The notes under the pieces were generated by a model. The model was not told the origin of the DNA. It made no database searches and was given only the letters and a program-made list of their open reading frames with translations. From contig OY735234.1 in the NCBI GenBank assembly GCA_963457665.1, positions 476,001 through 540,000 of the forward strand: DNA of 64,000 nt, written 5' to 3'. The stretch's first letter is position 1. Each line of letters opens with the position of its first letter. This document shows, one piece after another, positions 12,001 through 44,100 of this stretch. The DNA is from Thysanoteuthis rhombus (lineage: Eukaryota; Mollusca; Cephalopoda; Oegopsida; Thysanoteuthidae). A program made the translations under genes and the position numbers.

Positions 12001-13581
12001 AGTGTGCACATACTTCTGTCATAGGAAAAGGATTTTGTTCTATTCTAATCATTCATTTTGTTACTTTAACTCTGATTCATTGAATTCACCATTAAATTAA
12101 ACTGTTGGCCCAATTTCATGAAAATTTTCACTGAGAAAGCTTTTTATTCCACATTTTATCATCAATTGAAATTGAAGGAATGTGTGAGTCTATATATATA
12201 TGCTATGTGATTACTATAGAACTGGCTATTGTACAAACTTGACATTTGTCAGAAATATTAGTTAGCATACAAGGCAGTGTGGTGTTGAGTTGGAAATTTT
12301 TTGGCTGAACAGTTTCTGAGAAAACTAATAAAAAAAATTAGATTATAGGTTTTTCTTCATAGTTTCCCAAATTATATCCCTTGAAACTGTTGAGAAACAA
12401 TTGAAATTTTTTCTCTCTTATTCATTGCAGCTGATGGTATCGCACTTGGTGCAGCCATCACAATGTCAGAGGATCGAGTCACAATGATCGTGTTTTTAGC
12501 GATCATGTTACACAAAGTGAGTACCAAAATATCGCAAGTATATGGGCAAACATTTTTTGTAAATCCATTCATGTTGTCAAATAATCTTTTACATCAGAGG
12601 GTCTCAAACTTTTCCTCAAGGGTGCCCATTCGTCCTGTCTAACAGCCTTACTGTAAAATGTATGGATACCTTAGATTAGATTACAGACACGTAGTATTTG
12701 TTAGAAATTTCGTTTAATTTAATGTTATATTTTTAATGAGATGAATGAGCTTCTTTTTTTTTTCCAACATGTAACTCCATGTAGATATGGTTTCAATCAT
12801 ACAAACTCTCATGTCATTCTTGATTGAAATTTATTTTTGGTTATATATTTTGCTGAAAAACCTTGTTCATAACTCACACAAGTTGAGTACTTTGAAATTC
12901 CAGTGTTTTTACTTACCCCTGTTATTTCTTATGCATATCTTGAAATACCTTCCTTTTTAAATCCGTTTCATACAAATAAAACAAAATCTGCAATGTTCAG
13001 GGGGAAATAACTCTGTATGTAAGAGTTTTCCACCTAATACTAAGAATTGCTCCATTACAAGAATAGTTTGAATACTGTGCTTTTGAGTTGTACGATTAAG
13101 GCATAGCTGTACATAATGATGGAACTAAGAATAAGCTGGAAAAAACACATTGAATTATAATGAGACCTCAATCAGTACTGAAACTTTTGAAAACAAATTA
13201 ATCACACTGATCAAGGTATACCTGTGTTTCTTTTTTTTTCTTTCCTTAATTAACAGAATATCTGCTTTCTTTTTAGGCACCTGCTGCTTTTGGGCTGGTA
13301 TCGTTTTTAATGCATGATGGTTTGGATAAATCGCGGATCAAACGGCATCTGTTTGCATTCTCTGTGTCAGCTCCATTGTTAGCGATTATAACCTATTTTG
13401 GTTTGAGTCAGGTAAAAGAAAAATTCTAATCTTTTTTTTCATTCTTAGACATTCCTATCTTCCAACTTTCCTCAATTTTTAATTTCTCACTTTCCTTATT
13501 AATCCATTATCCTTATAGAAGTAAGTTGCTACCAGTCACAATAAAATGGAAATTTTTATTCTCAGCCATAGTGTGTGTAAT

Positions 13582-13651
<70 letters not shown>

Positions 13652-14996
13652 CTGCATTGACAGAAATTTCCATAATCCACTGTTTTATTCTATTTTATTT
13701 TTTTTAGTCTTTTTCGGAGTTTTTTCATCATATTTTATGATTGATATAATCATATTTTGCAAATTACATTGTTGCTCTCATCTTTGCAAAACTAAGGCAA
13801 TTTCTTCAATGTAACCTGTAGCATTTGCATTCTTTTTCAAGGGCATTTGGTAATTTTGAAACTTGTCTGTTTGTTCACGTATGACTGAAATTGACATAAC
13901 TCTGCTGAGAATTTCAAACACTATTGTTTAGCAATAGGAATTGCCTGCAGTGGTAGGCAACACTTTTTGCTTGGCAAATAAAGTTGCCCACAGAGGGATA
14001 TAGATTTAAGGTTTTCTCCTGCTCATTATTAAATTCTCCCAGTTTTTATTTAAGAATTTAATGTTTTCTGTCATTTGAAATATCTAAAATGTTACCTTTT
14101 TGAAATAAGTCTCTCTTAGGACTGGGTAAGAATCAACTGTGAAATTCCACTGTTTTTACATACACTCTTGTGACTCATTTACTTTAATTTCTTCTTTTTA
14201 TTCTTTCATAATCGAAGCTTCTTTCTTTTTTTTTTCTTTTTTTTTTTAATTAATCAAGTGTTGACAATATTTAGATGTAAAAAAAATGTTCATGTTTTGA
14301 AGTCAGTGTTGCCAATTGAGATGGGATTCAATCAAATTTGAAAAAAAATCATCTAAATTGTCAATCCTGATCTGCAGTACTATAGGAATGGTGTTCCCCT
14401 ATTTCATGTTCCTCATTCTGTTTACAGTATTCCAGTTACTTTGAGGGTACATTATGTATTGAATGTGCTTTGAGAATGCTTTAAAAAAGATTTAGTATAA
14501 ATCCAAGTACTCCTCCCATATATCCTCAAAATGTTTCTGAAATTGGTTAAACCCTCTACCCAAACCGCTCTTTTGTAGAGACTTGCTTTTTCTCCAGGTC
14601 ACTATAAAGCAGGCAACCCTACATTCCCTTACCTCTTTTTTAGTCAGCTCGGGTAAGCAGTGGTGTACTAAGATAGGGTAAAGTTGATGAAACAATAACT
14701 TGAAGTTCATTTTTCTTTGTTCCACCAATTTTTTTTTCTGTTTGTCTTTTCAGCAAAGTAAAGAAACTCTGTCAGATTTGCATGCAACCGGTTTTGCTCT
14801 TTTGTTCAGTGCTGGGACATTCCTGTATGTGGCAACAATCCATGTTTTACCAGAGGTGGCCAACTCCTCCTCCTCCTCTTCTCATGATGGAGTCAGCATC
14901 GTGAGGGAACACAAAGGATTTAATAAAAAAGAACTGATCACTTTTGTTATAGGATCAGCCATTCCTGTCTTTTTGGCTGTGGGTCACAAGCATTGA
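8828..14996 (+). CDS. SLC39A9: Zinc transporter ZIP9, last five coding exons (5'-partial)
   Basis: This is the spliced span of a ZIP-family zinc transporter. ZIP9 moves zinc into the cytosol and is known from Golgi and plasma membranes; in vertebrates it also acts as a membrane androgen receptor. Exons join at 8828-9052, 11275-11340, 12431-12516, 13277-13411 and 14754-14996; all introns are GT-AG and phases agree, giving about 250 visible residues. The order is: a histidine-rich loop ([13 protein letters not shown]), a membrane helix ([18 protein letters not shown]), HVHS, the metal-site helix [11 protein letters not shown], the helix ending IMLHKAPAAFG, and two C-terminal helices with [18 protein letters not shown], ending SVGHKH-like (AVGHKH). 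The match to human ZIP9 (307 residues) is continuous and the exon boundaries appear conserved. About 65 N-terminal residues (probably two exons) are missing from view. An AATAAA lies at 15003-15008. Confidence 0.95.
9060..9570 (+). repeat. Dispersed repeat with internal pyrimidine-rich minisatellite
   Basis: A leader (TTATCCTTTCCAATCTTTG, then a CTATATGCAATACAAACATGG region) is followed by five or more degenerate units of the form TTATTAAACTACCTAACTTT plus CTCCCTTCTACCCTC. The same leader and units occur inverted at 22735-23040 and 31425-31790; a partial direct copy is at 44700-44820. This copy lies in a ZIP9 intron and has no coding capacity. Confidence 0.75.
10894..10965 (+). repeat. 24-bp tandem repeat, three units
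   Basis: Three consecutive units of GCAAGATAAAAGCCTTTGTT plus CATT, with two or three substitutions in the last unit. It lies in a ZIP9 intron. Confidence 0.8.
11275..11340 (+). CDS. SLC39A9: ZIP9 exon, start of the metal-site helix
   Basis: The acceptor is TTTTGTTACAG and the donor is GTAAGT. It encodes the linker [11 protein letters not shown] and then [11 protein letters not shown]. The histidine that begins the HAADG metal-site motif is here; the aspartate follows in the next exon. Confidence 0.95.
11445..11700 (+). mobile_element. tRNA-derived SINE copy
   Basis: The head TAGCCAAGCAGTTAG resembles a tRNA A box. About 50 bases later, CAGTTCGCTCTAA resembles a B box. It is followed by the family tail CTTGGGAAAAGCATGAATCC and CCAGCTATGAGTAAG. 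The unique part after that (CGTCAACCCTCCGTCCAGTG) is the 3' body. This is the clearest copy of the family in the window and lies in the ZIP9 intron after the exon ending 11340. Confidence 0.6.
12431..12516 (+). CDS. SLC39A9: ZIP9 exon, ADG metal-site helix
   Basis: The acceptor is TTCATTGCAG and the donor is GTGAGT. It encodes [16 protein letters not shown] and the first part of the next helix, ending IMLHK. The aspartate of HAADG and the histidine of LHK are expected metal-coordinating residues in ZIP transporters. Confidence 0.95.
13277..13411 (+). CDS. SLC39A9: ZIP9 exon, APAAFG helix
   Basis: Exactly 45 codons with phase 0 at both ends; acceptor TTTTTAG, donor GTAAAA. It encodes [13 protein letters not shown], a basic stretch (KSRIKRH), and a hydrophobic helix ending ITYFGLSQ. 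It is nearly collinear with the human exon. Confidence 0.95.
13581..13650. repeat. Compound CA/TA microsatellite
   Basis: A (CA)n run passes into about 26 TA units, in the ZIP9 intron before the last exon. Confidence 0.95.
13830..14010 (+). repeat. Dispersed repeat, paired with 41990-42180
   Basis: Both places share TATGACTGAAATTGACATAA, a middle TTCAAA..ACTATT block, and CTTTTTGC..GGCAAA.AAAGT followed by GCC.ACAGAG, in the same order over about 180 bp. This copy is in the last ZIP9 intron; the other is in CINP intron 1. Confidence 0.75.
14754..14996 (+). CDS. SLC39A9: ZIP9 last coding exon and stop
   Basis: The acceptor is TCTTTTCAG. The 80 codons encode the [18 protein letters not shown] helix, HVLPEV, a serine-rich lumenal loop (SSSSSSHDG), and the final helix [17 protein letters not shown], then TGA. 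In human ZIP9 the protein ends at the equivalent GHQH. Confidence 0.95.
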   Translation, partial: QSKETLSDLHATGFALLFSAGTFLYVATIHVLPEVANSSSSSSHDGVSIVREHKGFNKKELITFVIGSAIPVFLAVGHKH

Positions 14997-15002
14997 TATT
15001 AT

Positions 15003-15008
15003 AATAAA
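15003..15008 (+). terminator. AATAAA polyadenylation signal candidate for ZIP9
   Basis: A canonical AATAAA begins six bases after the ZIP9 stop. If used, the 3' UTR would be unusually short; another AATAAA-like cluster lies at 15592-15603. Long A and T runs at 15028-15079 make either choice plausible. Confidence 0.4.
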
Positions 15009-15009
15009 C

Positions 15010-16862
15010 AAAAAAGTTATAAAAGATTTTTTTTTTTTTTTTTAAAGTTGAATGTAAAAAAAAAAAAAAAAAAAAAAATTTACCTCGAACTTGTCTAGTT
15101 ATTTTTCTTTTTTTTTTCTGTCTGTGATTGGAATATTAATTTAAACATGTAAAAGTCCAAACATACACACACACTCTGTTCTTGGGCCCCCATCATCACA
15201 TTTTGTCGGCTTGAGAGTAATTTTGAAAATTAAGTGAATAGAACAAAAGTCATGTTTGCTAAAAATTCAAGTTTTGTTTTGTTTGTTTTTTTTTCAATGA
15301 AAAAGTTCTAAGAAATAACTTACCATGTTGCATAAATATTTTAGAATAATTGTCACTCTGCCGATCCCCATAAATTTAAAAAAAAAAATTTTTTTTTTTA
15401 TTCATTGTAAAACAAAACATTTCACGTCACACATGAAACTTAACCCCTTATTGGATTATCCCGTATACATTCATTTTTGCATTTTCTCAGCATCACGTGT
15501 TAACACGGGTATGAAAAAGAAATCCATTTTTTGATGGAAATGGACTTGTTCGTTGCCCTAGAGTATTTTTATGCATGTACGTGTGTTGGCAAAATAAAAT
15601 AAATGTGACCCAAAATGAAACGCCTCAGTGGAAAAGAGGAAAAAAAAAAAAGAAAAAAAAGTTCCATGAAGAGAGTAATCACTCAAACATTATTGGAAAC
15701 ATGTCCTTTATACAAATCTGAACTTCCGAGGTTACTATTTTGGGGCTACATGCAAACAATAATTTCTCAACTCTTGCTCAATAAATTAATTTTTGTAGAA
15801 ATGAGATCTTTATTATTTTGACTAAAAAAAGTGAGGGGCAGTGGGTGAAATCATTGATAATTATTTTGCTCTTATAGAAATTAATGATAATGTTTCTACA
15901 AAATTGATAAGAAAAAAAACTAATGCAATGCCCATTGCAAGTTAGCATATGAGGAAGCGGCAAGACTTTATGATTTGTGGAACAGCCAACCAGAATTTAC
16001 CATCTGTGGTGTAAATCTATGGTTTTGAAGTATTTTGGTTACTTCTTCCTCAGTGTTGCTAATTTTGAATTTTCCAAATTTAGATAATTTAAGAGCAGAT
16101 CTTGCAAATATTAACTGGAAATTGTTGTTATCAAGTAATATTGGTGCATTCACACACATTTCTTCAGTTTGAGTTATAAATTAGTCAGTCCTTCATGAAA
16201 GGACACCTATTTTCTTCCAAGATGGCTTGTCATTTCCATTGAATTGAGGGACGGTTTGGTCAATCATTAGTTCTGTTACTGCCTTTTTTTTTCTTTTTTT
16301 TTTAATTGCATTTTGAAAAAGAAATTGTTTTATTACCAATTTTGACTAGTATTCACCATCATCTTGACTTTTAGTGAACATTTTATATCTCTAATCATTG
16401 CTGTAGATTGACAGCCTGAATCAACAGTGTAGATTGGTGAAAAGAAAACAATAGGATAAGCTCCCCTCTTGCCAAGAGCTTTTTTTTTTTTTTTTTTTTT
16501 TTTAAATCTCTGATCCAGCATATTTACTCATCGCCATATATTGACAGCCCAAATTAATTTTCAGTTCCTATCACAATTTAAGATGATGGTTAATAGTAGT
16601 CATTTAAATCAATAATAATAGGTAACAATGACTTCAAATGAAGTCTGTAGGAAGTTGAAACTCAGTTTCTTACTAATAAAATGTCAAAATTTATTTTCAA
16701 GTCATTATATAAAAATACCTTTTTTTTTTTTTTTTTTTTTTTCTTTTTTAAATCCTTCGAATTCAATTTAATTTTAATTCACAACCCAATTAATAATCCA
16801 AAGATAAATTGTTTAGTTTCATTAAATTTGAAATCAACTGTTCTATTCAAGAATGGAGTTCC
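15010..16862. other. Intergenic region between convergent ZIP9 and RBKS
   Basis: About 1.85 kb separates the two stop codons. It is AT-rich with several homopolymer runs (15028-15079, 15374-15399, 16481-16503, 16720-16742). A TTTATT at 16690-16695 (AATAAA on the minus strand) is a candidate RBKS polyadenylation signal 168 bp past its stop. I see no gene. Confidence 0.6.
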
Positions 16863-37643
<20,781 letters not shown>

Positions 37644-38075
37644 AATTTGAGATTGGAGTTGACTTATTTTCTTAATTCCAGTAAATCTTCAGCAGTTGCT
37701 CCGTCCCTCGAGGAAAGACTTTCGTATTTGTTGTTGTTGTCTTCGTTGCTGGATAGGAATCACGTTCTTTCAGTCCATCAGGAGGTGCAATTCTTTGCCG
37801 CTTATATTGTCAACCAATAATAAATAAACCCGAAATCATCATAATAAAGCCATAAAACTTGAAAAGCAATCAGTTGATATTTACTCGATTAATTCTCTTT
37901 CTGGGAATTGCAAATAAAATACTTTTTCATTTCTATCTTATTTTTTTTTTTTTTTTTTTTTTTTTCAATACTGTTTACTTTTATTATTTTTCAACGTTAT
38001 AAGCGGCTCCCCACGTGTAATTTCTTTACGGGAAAACTTTTCTTCGTTCAGCGAAATTTTAAATTTCCATCCAAA
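37644..38075. promoter_or_regulatory. Shared RBKS/CINP bidirectional promoter region
   Basis: The two start codons face away from each other across 432 bp, which must hold both 5' UTRs and promoters. I see an inverted-orientation-independent CCAAT (AACCAATAAT near 37810), an E-box CACGTG near 38013, and a T-run of about 26 (37940-37965). No TATA box is clearly placed. Function is inferred from the layout alone. Confidence 0.6.
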
Positions 38076-38181
38076 ATGCCTAAAAAGAAGAAGAAAAATA
38101 AGAATTCCGATGATGAATCATCGCTCACAAATTCTCTTAATGACGATTCTTCTGTGCAATTACTTTTCACTCCGGTCGTTA
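38076..38181 (+). CDS. CINP: CINP exon 1, lysine-rich N-terminus
   Basis: ATG in a CCAAAATGC context begins MPKKKKKNKNSDDESS. The exon ends with one base before donor GTGAGT. Its link to exon 2 is supported by matching phase, which gives TPVVSPIVEKPT across the junction, and by the human protein having a similar TPRKPVLS segment. The basic run could be a nuclear localisation signal. Confidence 0.8.
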
Positions 38182-41100
38182 GTGAGTTTATTTTCATTTT
38201 CAACATACATATTGTTGAATTGACAAACGAATGTCAAAAACAAGTTTTCCAAGGATAATATCTTCTCGGAAAGTGTTTTTGACATTTATTTTGAACAGTT
38301 TTTTTTTTTTTCAGGTAATTGAACCCTTATTACTTTTTGTTGTTCCAAAAACATTTCGACAGATCCATTCTATATTCTTCCTTCAGTATGTAAAGTGTGG
38401 GCCCTTTCTTCCGATATTCTGTTCGCTGCCGTTTTTTTTTACTTGGCCCTCCGGGATAAAACTCTCTCTATAACCAATCGGAATGGTACAACTGAAGAAG
38501 GTTTTGGGATGGATCGGCTGAAACGTCGTGAGAAAAATGGAAATAACAAGAATGAGTTCAATTGTACGAAAAACTCTTTGAATGAGTTTTTTTTTGTTTG
38601 TTTTTTTTTCAACAAGCTTTATAAAAAAATATCACTGTCAGTCAGAATTATTTCTCAAGAAAATCTTAGTGTCCGCAAAGTTTCAGTCGTTAACATAATT
38701 TTTACTTAGAATATTTATTTTAGTGTAGAAAGGGTAAACATTGAATTATTCAAGCACTCGTACACAATATCTAGGGCCGTAAACATTTGCGGTGTTGTCA
38801 GTAAATCAACATCATGATTCTTTTAAAAATCATCTACATCTGTTGATAGCGCTACATATTCCGATAATCTATTCCATAGTCCCACTGCTCGATTGCTAAA
38901 AAAAATTGTTTTCTCATATTCAGTCTACTTTTATTTACTTCTACTGCATGTGTGGCCCCTCGGTCCCTTGTATTTCCTCATAGTAGAAAAAATATATCAA
39001 GCCTTACCGCTGTATTAATTCTAAACCAAGCATAACCTCATATATTTTTATAAGTTTCCCCGAACCCTCCTATTCTCTAACGATATTAACCCTAACCCTT
39101 TGAACCTAACAACCTTTTTGATTCTGGTGTTAGTTGCTTGTCTCAGGACTTGTTCTCGAAGATTTTCCATCTTTCTTCAAGTATGGTGACCACACCTGTG
39201 CACAATCGAGGTGCAGGTGGACAAAAAGAATGAGTCCTTATCTGTGAAAGATTATGCTTGATCAGTCCTAGTACTCGGGGGGGGGATGTTTATTCGCTGT
39301 CTCAATACAGCAAAATATGACACAAGGTCGAGGTTTAACGTGGGAAGAATAGGAACCATCCGTCCAAAAAATAGCTCCAGCCGACGCAGCTTCGGTTTGT
39401 TAAGCAACCAAAGCAACCTCCGCCACGAAAGCGTCCACTTAGGGACCTGCTCCGTTAAGTGCAATGGAGCAGTGCTGCCCTGGGGCAACAGATCCCCTGC
39501 GGCTGGGCCAAGTAATAATAGGAGAGCCCGAATGTCAGTGTTTTTGCCTTAACAGCAGTATTTGATAACATGCTTTAGTCTAGGCAATCGGTGCAACACT
39601 TGGTTGGAATTGCTCACTTCATAAAAGGCATAAAACTTGGCATAGTGATACTTGGACAATTTCAGATATGATGACATTTGAAACGGGCTTCCCTGAGCAA
39701 CATTTGCTAGCAACATTTCCAACTTAGCAACAAGCTAATAAGCCTACACATATCACCTAAGGAAACACAAATTCCTGGATCCAGCCCAAAATTTGATCTC
39801 CCTTTCTATCTTGTGGCTCACCTTTCTATAAAATTTAATGGAGAACTTATGGAGATACCGTGTAGATAGACAGGAAAGAATACAGGAATGTAAGCTCAAG
39901 ATAAGTTTAATTGAAGTTGCTGAAATCATTATAAAAACTTATCTAATTAGATCTAAGCCATCAATCTCCTTAGATAATTCTACATCAATATGTTTCCTTA
40001 TCAGGATTATCACCCTACTTCTTACTTAAATCATATCTTTCCTGCACATCTTAAAACTAGGTACATTTACAATATGTTTGTCAATGCTACTCTTTAAGCA
40101 AGTTTCATCGAACAGTGTCGCTTCCTGATCCAGTCCCTGTCATCATCAATTTACTGGTTCAGTTTCCATCTTTTCATTCTACTTCTTTCATATCACATCC
40201 CTGTTTTTTGTTTGGGAACTTCTATCCCACTTTACTGTTCTCTCTTTCTGCTCGATCCAGAGTTTCTCGGCTGACCCCTTCTCTTTGTCGGGTCCTCAAC
40301 AATCTACACTCAGCTTTTTATTTTCCTGCTCTAGGCCGATTATCCTCTCAGACTTCTTTGCATCTTTAGTTGAATTTCTATACTCCTGACAGTGCCATGC
40401 AATATCTTAGTTATCTTTGTGTATCACGTGTATCTTTTCCAAGATGGATTCACATCCAATATGCACCCACTCATCACAGTCATTGCATATGGGGCCTCTT
40501 TCTCCTCCCTGACTACAAGTTGGCTTCATCTCTTACAAATTTCCTTCGTCTTCCATGCCGTTTCTCCAGTTGCTCTCAATAGCCATTATGATAAGTATTA
40601 ATTATGATATATTAATAGGGTTAACAATATATCAATAAATATATATATATAAACAAAAATCCTTTGTCGGTAAAATTGCCTGTTTAAAAAATATTTGTTA
40701 TAATCCAGCATTTGAAAAAAGACCATTACACTTTTGGGTCCTCCAATACTTGTGGGGCTTTGTAAACATGTTCGCTCTTTGCAGCTGCTGCCTCTCTATA
40801 TTACAAAATATGGAAGTTCCAAGAATTTGCATGTCCCTTTGTTTTTGAAATAAACAAGTAGAACAACACATTAGGACAACCAACTGAATGAACATTACTG
40901 CATTTTGCCTTTTACAAAAGAAACGTTTCTTTTTATGTCAGTAAAATGGGAGGCTACTTCTAGTTGGTAAAACAGTTGCCAAAGAATAATTATGGATGGA
41001 CAAAAAGCATACAATGGGCTATAGAATGAATCATGCAGTTGTAAATCATATTAGCTTTGTCGATTCAAATGATGCCACTGCATGTATGAACACCATTGGA

Positions 41101-44100
41101 GGCAACTGGTCTGATATTGAAACTCAGTTTGAAAACATGCATGGCACATCAAATATTGGCTTATGGAACACATATCTGCATGAGTTTGTTTACAGAGTTA
41201 GGAGATTATATTTTTTTCTATTTGCAAGCGCTTTATTGATGACGCCAGCTTTATGAAAAAAATGCCTTTAGGGTTTGCGTCCAGATAACACAGTTATATA
41301 CCAATAAGTCAGTAAAATTTAACATAGTTGAAAAAAAAACCTGGAATTTTGACCCAAAATGTTTCTAATGTATTCACCACGTCATGTCAACCTTTAGTCT
41401 GCTTTCAAAAAGATTAGTTGCATTTAAGTAGAGAACAAAGTTAAGAAAACTACTTAATCCTTTAGATCTATCTGTAGATTATTGTGATAAAAGAGAAGGT
41501 CAAGTGTATTTTATATATCATTTACTCCATGTAGATAAAAGCTACTTGTTAAGTGTACTAGGCCAAAGAAGAATTGTGTTGATGTCGTACAGAAATGTGT
41601 TCTCATCATACAAAAAGCCAGTAGATTAATTCTTTCCATTTTCCGACCTCATCGCATTTCATCAACCTGTTTCCCAATGAATCGCCAATCATGGTGGATA
41701 TAATGAAAGTGGTTGGATGTTGTGTCGACTCCAACTCTGCCGAAGAGTTCCTATGTGGCAAAAGTTTTATTCGCTGGGAAATTCCTCTGTGTAATGTATG
41801 TGTAGCTTTCATTTTGAATAAGTTTTCGACTCCAGGTCAGTGAAATATGAAAAGAATCAATCTGCTGACTTTTTGTATGTCAAGAGCACATTTCCATTTG
41901 ATGTCACTTAAATTCCACTTTGGACCAGCACACTCAACAAGTACCTGAATAGATATTTTCTTTAACCTTTAGTACTCTGCATTCTCTTTCAAGGGTGCCA
42001 AGATTTTGTGCACTTCATAACTTTGGAAGGCTGCAACTTGTGTGTGTTCATGTATGACTGAAATTGACATAACACAACCTTGAAATTCAAACAAACTATT
42101 TTTTTGAAATTGTCTAAAATGACAGAATAAACTTTTTGCTCAGCAAACAAAGTCGCCTACAGAGTGCTGAAGGTTACAGCCGAAATTATACCTTTTTCTT
42201 ATACCTCAAGGTACATTACTTACTTTATATCTGTTTTCTTTACTTAGTGTTAATGCTTATAAATCTATTTTTCTCTTGGAAGCTGCTATCTTATGTACTT
42301 TCAACATGTTAACTATTGAATTTGATGAATTTCAATTCAGTAGATATGAAGATAATGGAAAATATGGATGATTTCAATCTTTTTCAATTTGGTGTGAGAG
42401 AGAGTAAATTTTGCTTTCACTGACATCTCTCTGTGCTTTCAACCTTTTTTCAATTTGGTTTGAAAGAAAGAAAATTTTACTTTCATGGACCTAGTGACTT
42501 TCCCTACGTATTCCCAAGTGGAGTGAATGAGGAAATATTTTCTGATAAAAATATATATAAAAAAATCATAAGGTCAGTTTACATTTGAATTGGTTCTCAA
42601 AAAATTTTATAAAATCTCAATTGATCTTATTTAATTTTGCCTTGTTCAAGAGAGATATGTTGTAAAAATTGTTACAGAATTGATTATTTAGTGAAATATT
42701 TTATATTCCAAATGAAGAAATATTGTTCACACTTTAACCTTTTGGACACTGACCCTCTTACATTTATGACTCTCTGAAACTAAGGAGCTCAGCTGACCAA
42801 CACTCAAGTTACTAACAGTATGCATTTATATGAACTGCAAATGTAATTATTTATACGATATGTATGATATTTAGATTTAACTACATCTGATTAATGTCCT
42901 CTTGTCAGATGGGAATCAGTGGGTCATGATTTTTGGGATGTCTGAACAGATGAATGTTTGTAAATGAAATGCACATGTCAACAGCCATTTGTGTTTGTGG
43001 ATTTTCAGGAGGCGGCTGCAATCTAATGTACAATATGCATCCACTTAAGAATGCCCTTTTAAAACTGTATCATTGCTGTCTTATGTTTTATTTTAGAATG
43101 CCAACATATATATCTATCCATATAAAAGCCATGTATGCAAATTAGTATGTAAAATTGTATGGTTGTATGTCCTATCCGATTCCTGTTATAACTTCAAAGT
43201 TATAATAGATCGGTCCATGAGAAATAGATTAACAGAGCTTATAAAAACAATTATTGTTTTGTAATATGATGAGAGAGTCTGTTGTGACATAACAATGAAT
43301 GATATGTCACAGAATCACTGGACATTTGAAACTAGAATGAAAGACAAAATGAGTATGTAAACGATGGAAAGAGATGTCCAAATTTGAGTTGAGACTAAAA
43401 AAAAAAAACTTGAAATTAGGATACTTGCATTATTAAAGATGAATTATCTAATATAATAGCTTAAGGCACATTTTTGCTGAGCCATACTGCTAATATATAT
43501 ATATAAATAGCCAAGCTGCTCTACTCTACTAGAATTCAATGTCTTGACAGAAAATTAAATCTAACCTTTCATATTCCCTGATCTTTCTCAATACCATATT
43601 TGTTATCTTTTGTACACTAGCCATATTTGTAGCAGTGCTTTTATCTTCATTTATTGTGGCAAAAGAGACACAAGTTCAACTCTCACCAAGAATTTATCTT
43701 TCATTTTCTGTGCTGTTTACTGACTGCCTCAGATTGATGGTCTTAGCAAAAAGTTTCTAAAATTTGATCAAAGAAAATACCAGTAAAAAATTGATAATGA
43801 TGAATATTGACAGTGTTGCTTCAACCATCTAATAAAAATAATAAAGATAAAATTGCTATAACAATTTAGTTTCTAATCAATAATTGCTTCATGCAAAATC
43901 TAAGTCGTTTTAATTTCATTCCTTTCATTTATCAAATGAAAGAATTAGGAAGTAAAAGAATACACAAGTAATAAAGAATGATAAGTAAAATTCAAAATGG
44001 TAATGCAATGTCTATTTTGGTTATTTAGTGTGTTTTTTGTTTTGTCTTTGTTTTTTTTTCCCTTATGGAACAGAGGACCCCACTACAGCAAATAGATTTT

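Noticed and set aside
14492-14728. 78-codon minus-strand open frame ending in WEEYLDLY
   Set aside because: It is protein-like in parts but overlaps the acceptor region of the last ZIP9 exon on the other strand and matches nothing I recognise; probably chance or repeat-derived.
38372-38709. Open frame with a hydrophobic stretch (SSDILFAAVFFYLALRDK) following an AG, just after CINP exon 1
   Set aside because: It does not match CINP, and exon 1 joins exon 2 in phase without it. The frame continues into low-complexity F/N-rich sequence with no donor that makes sense. I cannot exclude a small separate gene, but nothing supports one.
41606-41812. 68-codon minus-strand open frame
   Set aside because: No domain, no conserved neighbours and no splice signals; it lies within transposon-rich intron sequence.
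43655-43745. Possible tRNA-derived segment on the minus strand (GCAGTCAGTAAACAGC, GAGAGTTGAACTTG)
   Set aside because: Box-like words are present at a plausible spacing, but the family tail is missing, so it is not counted as a SINE copy.
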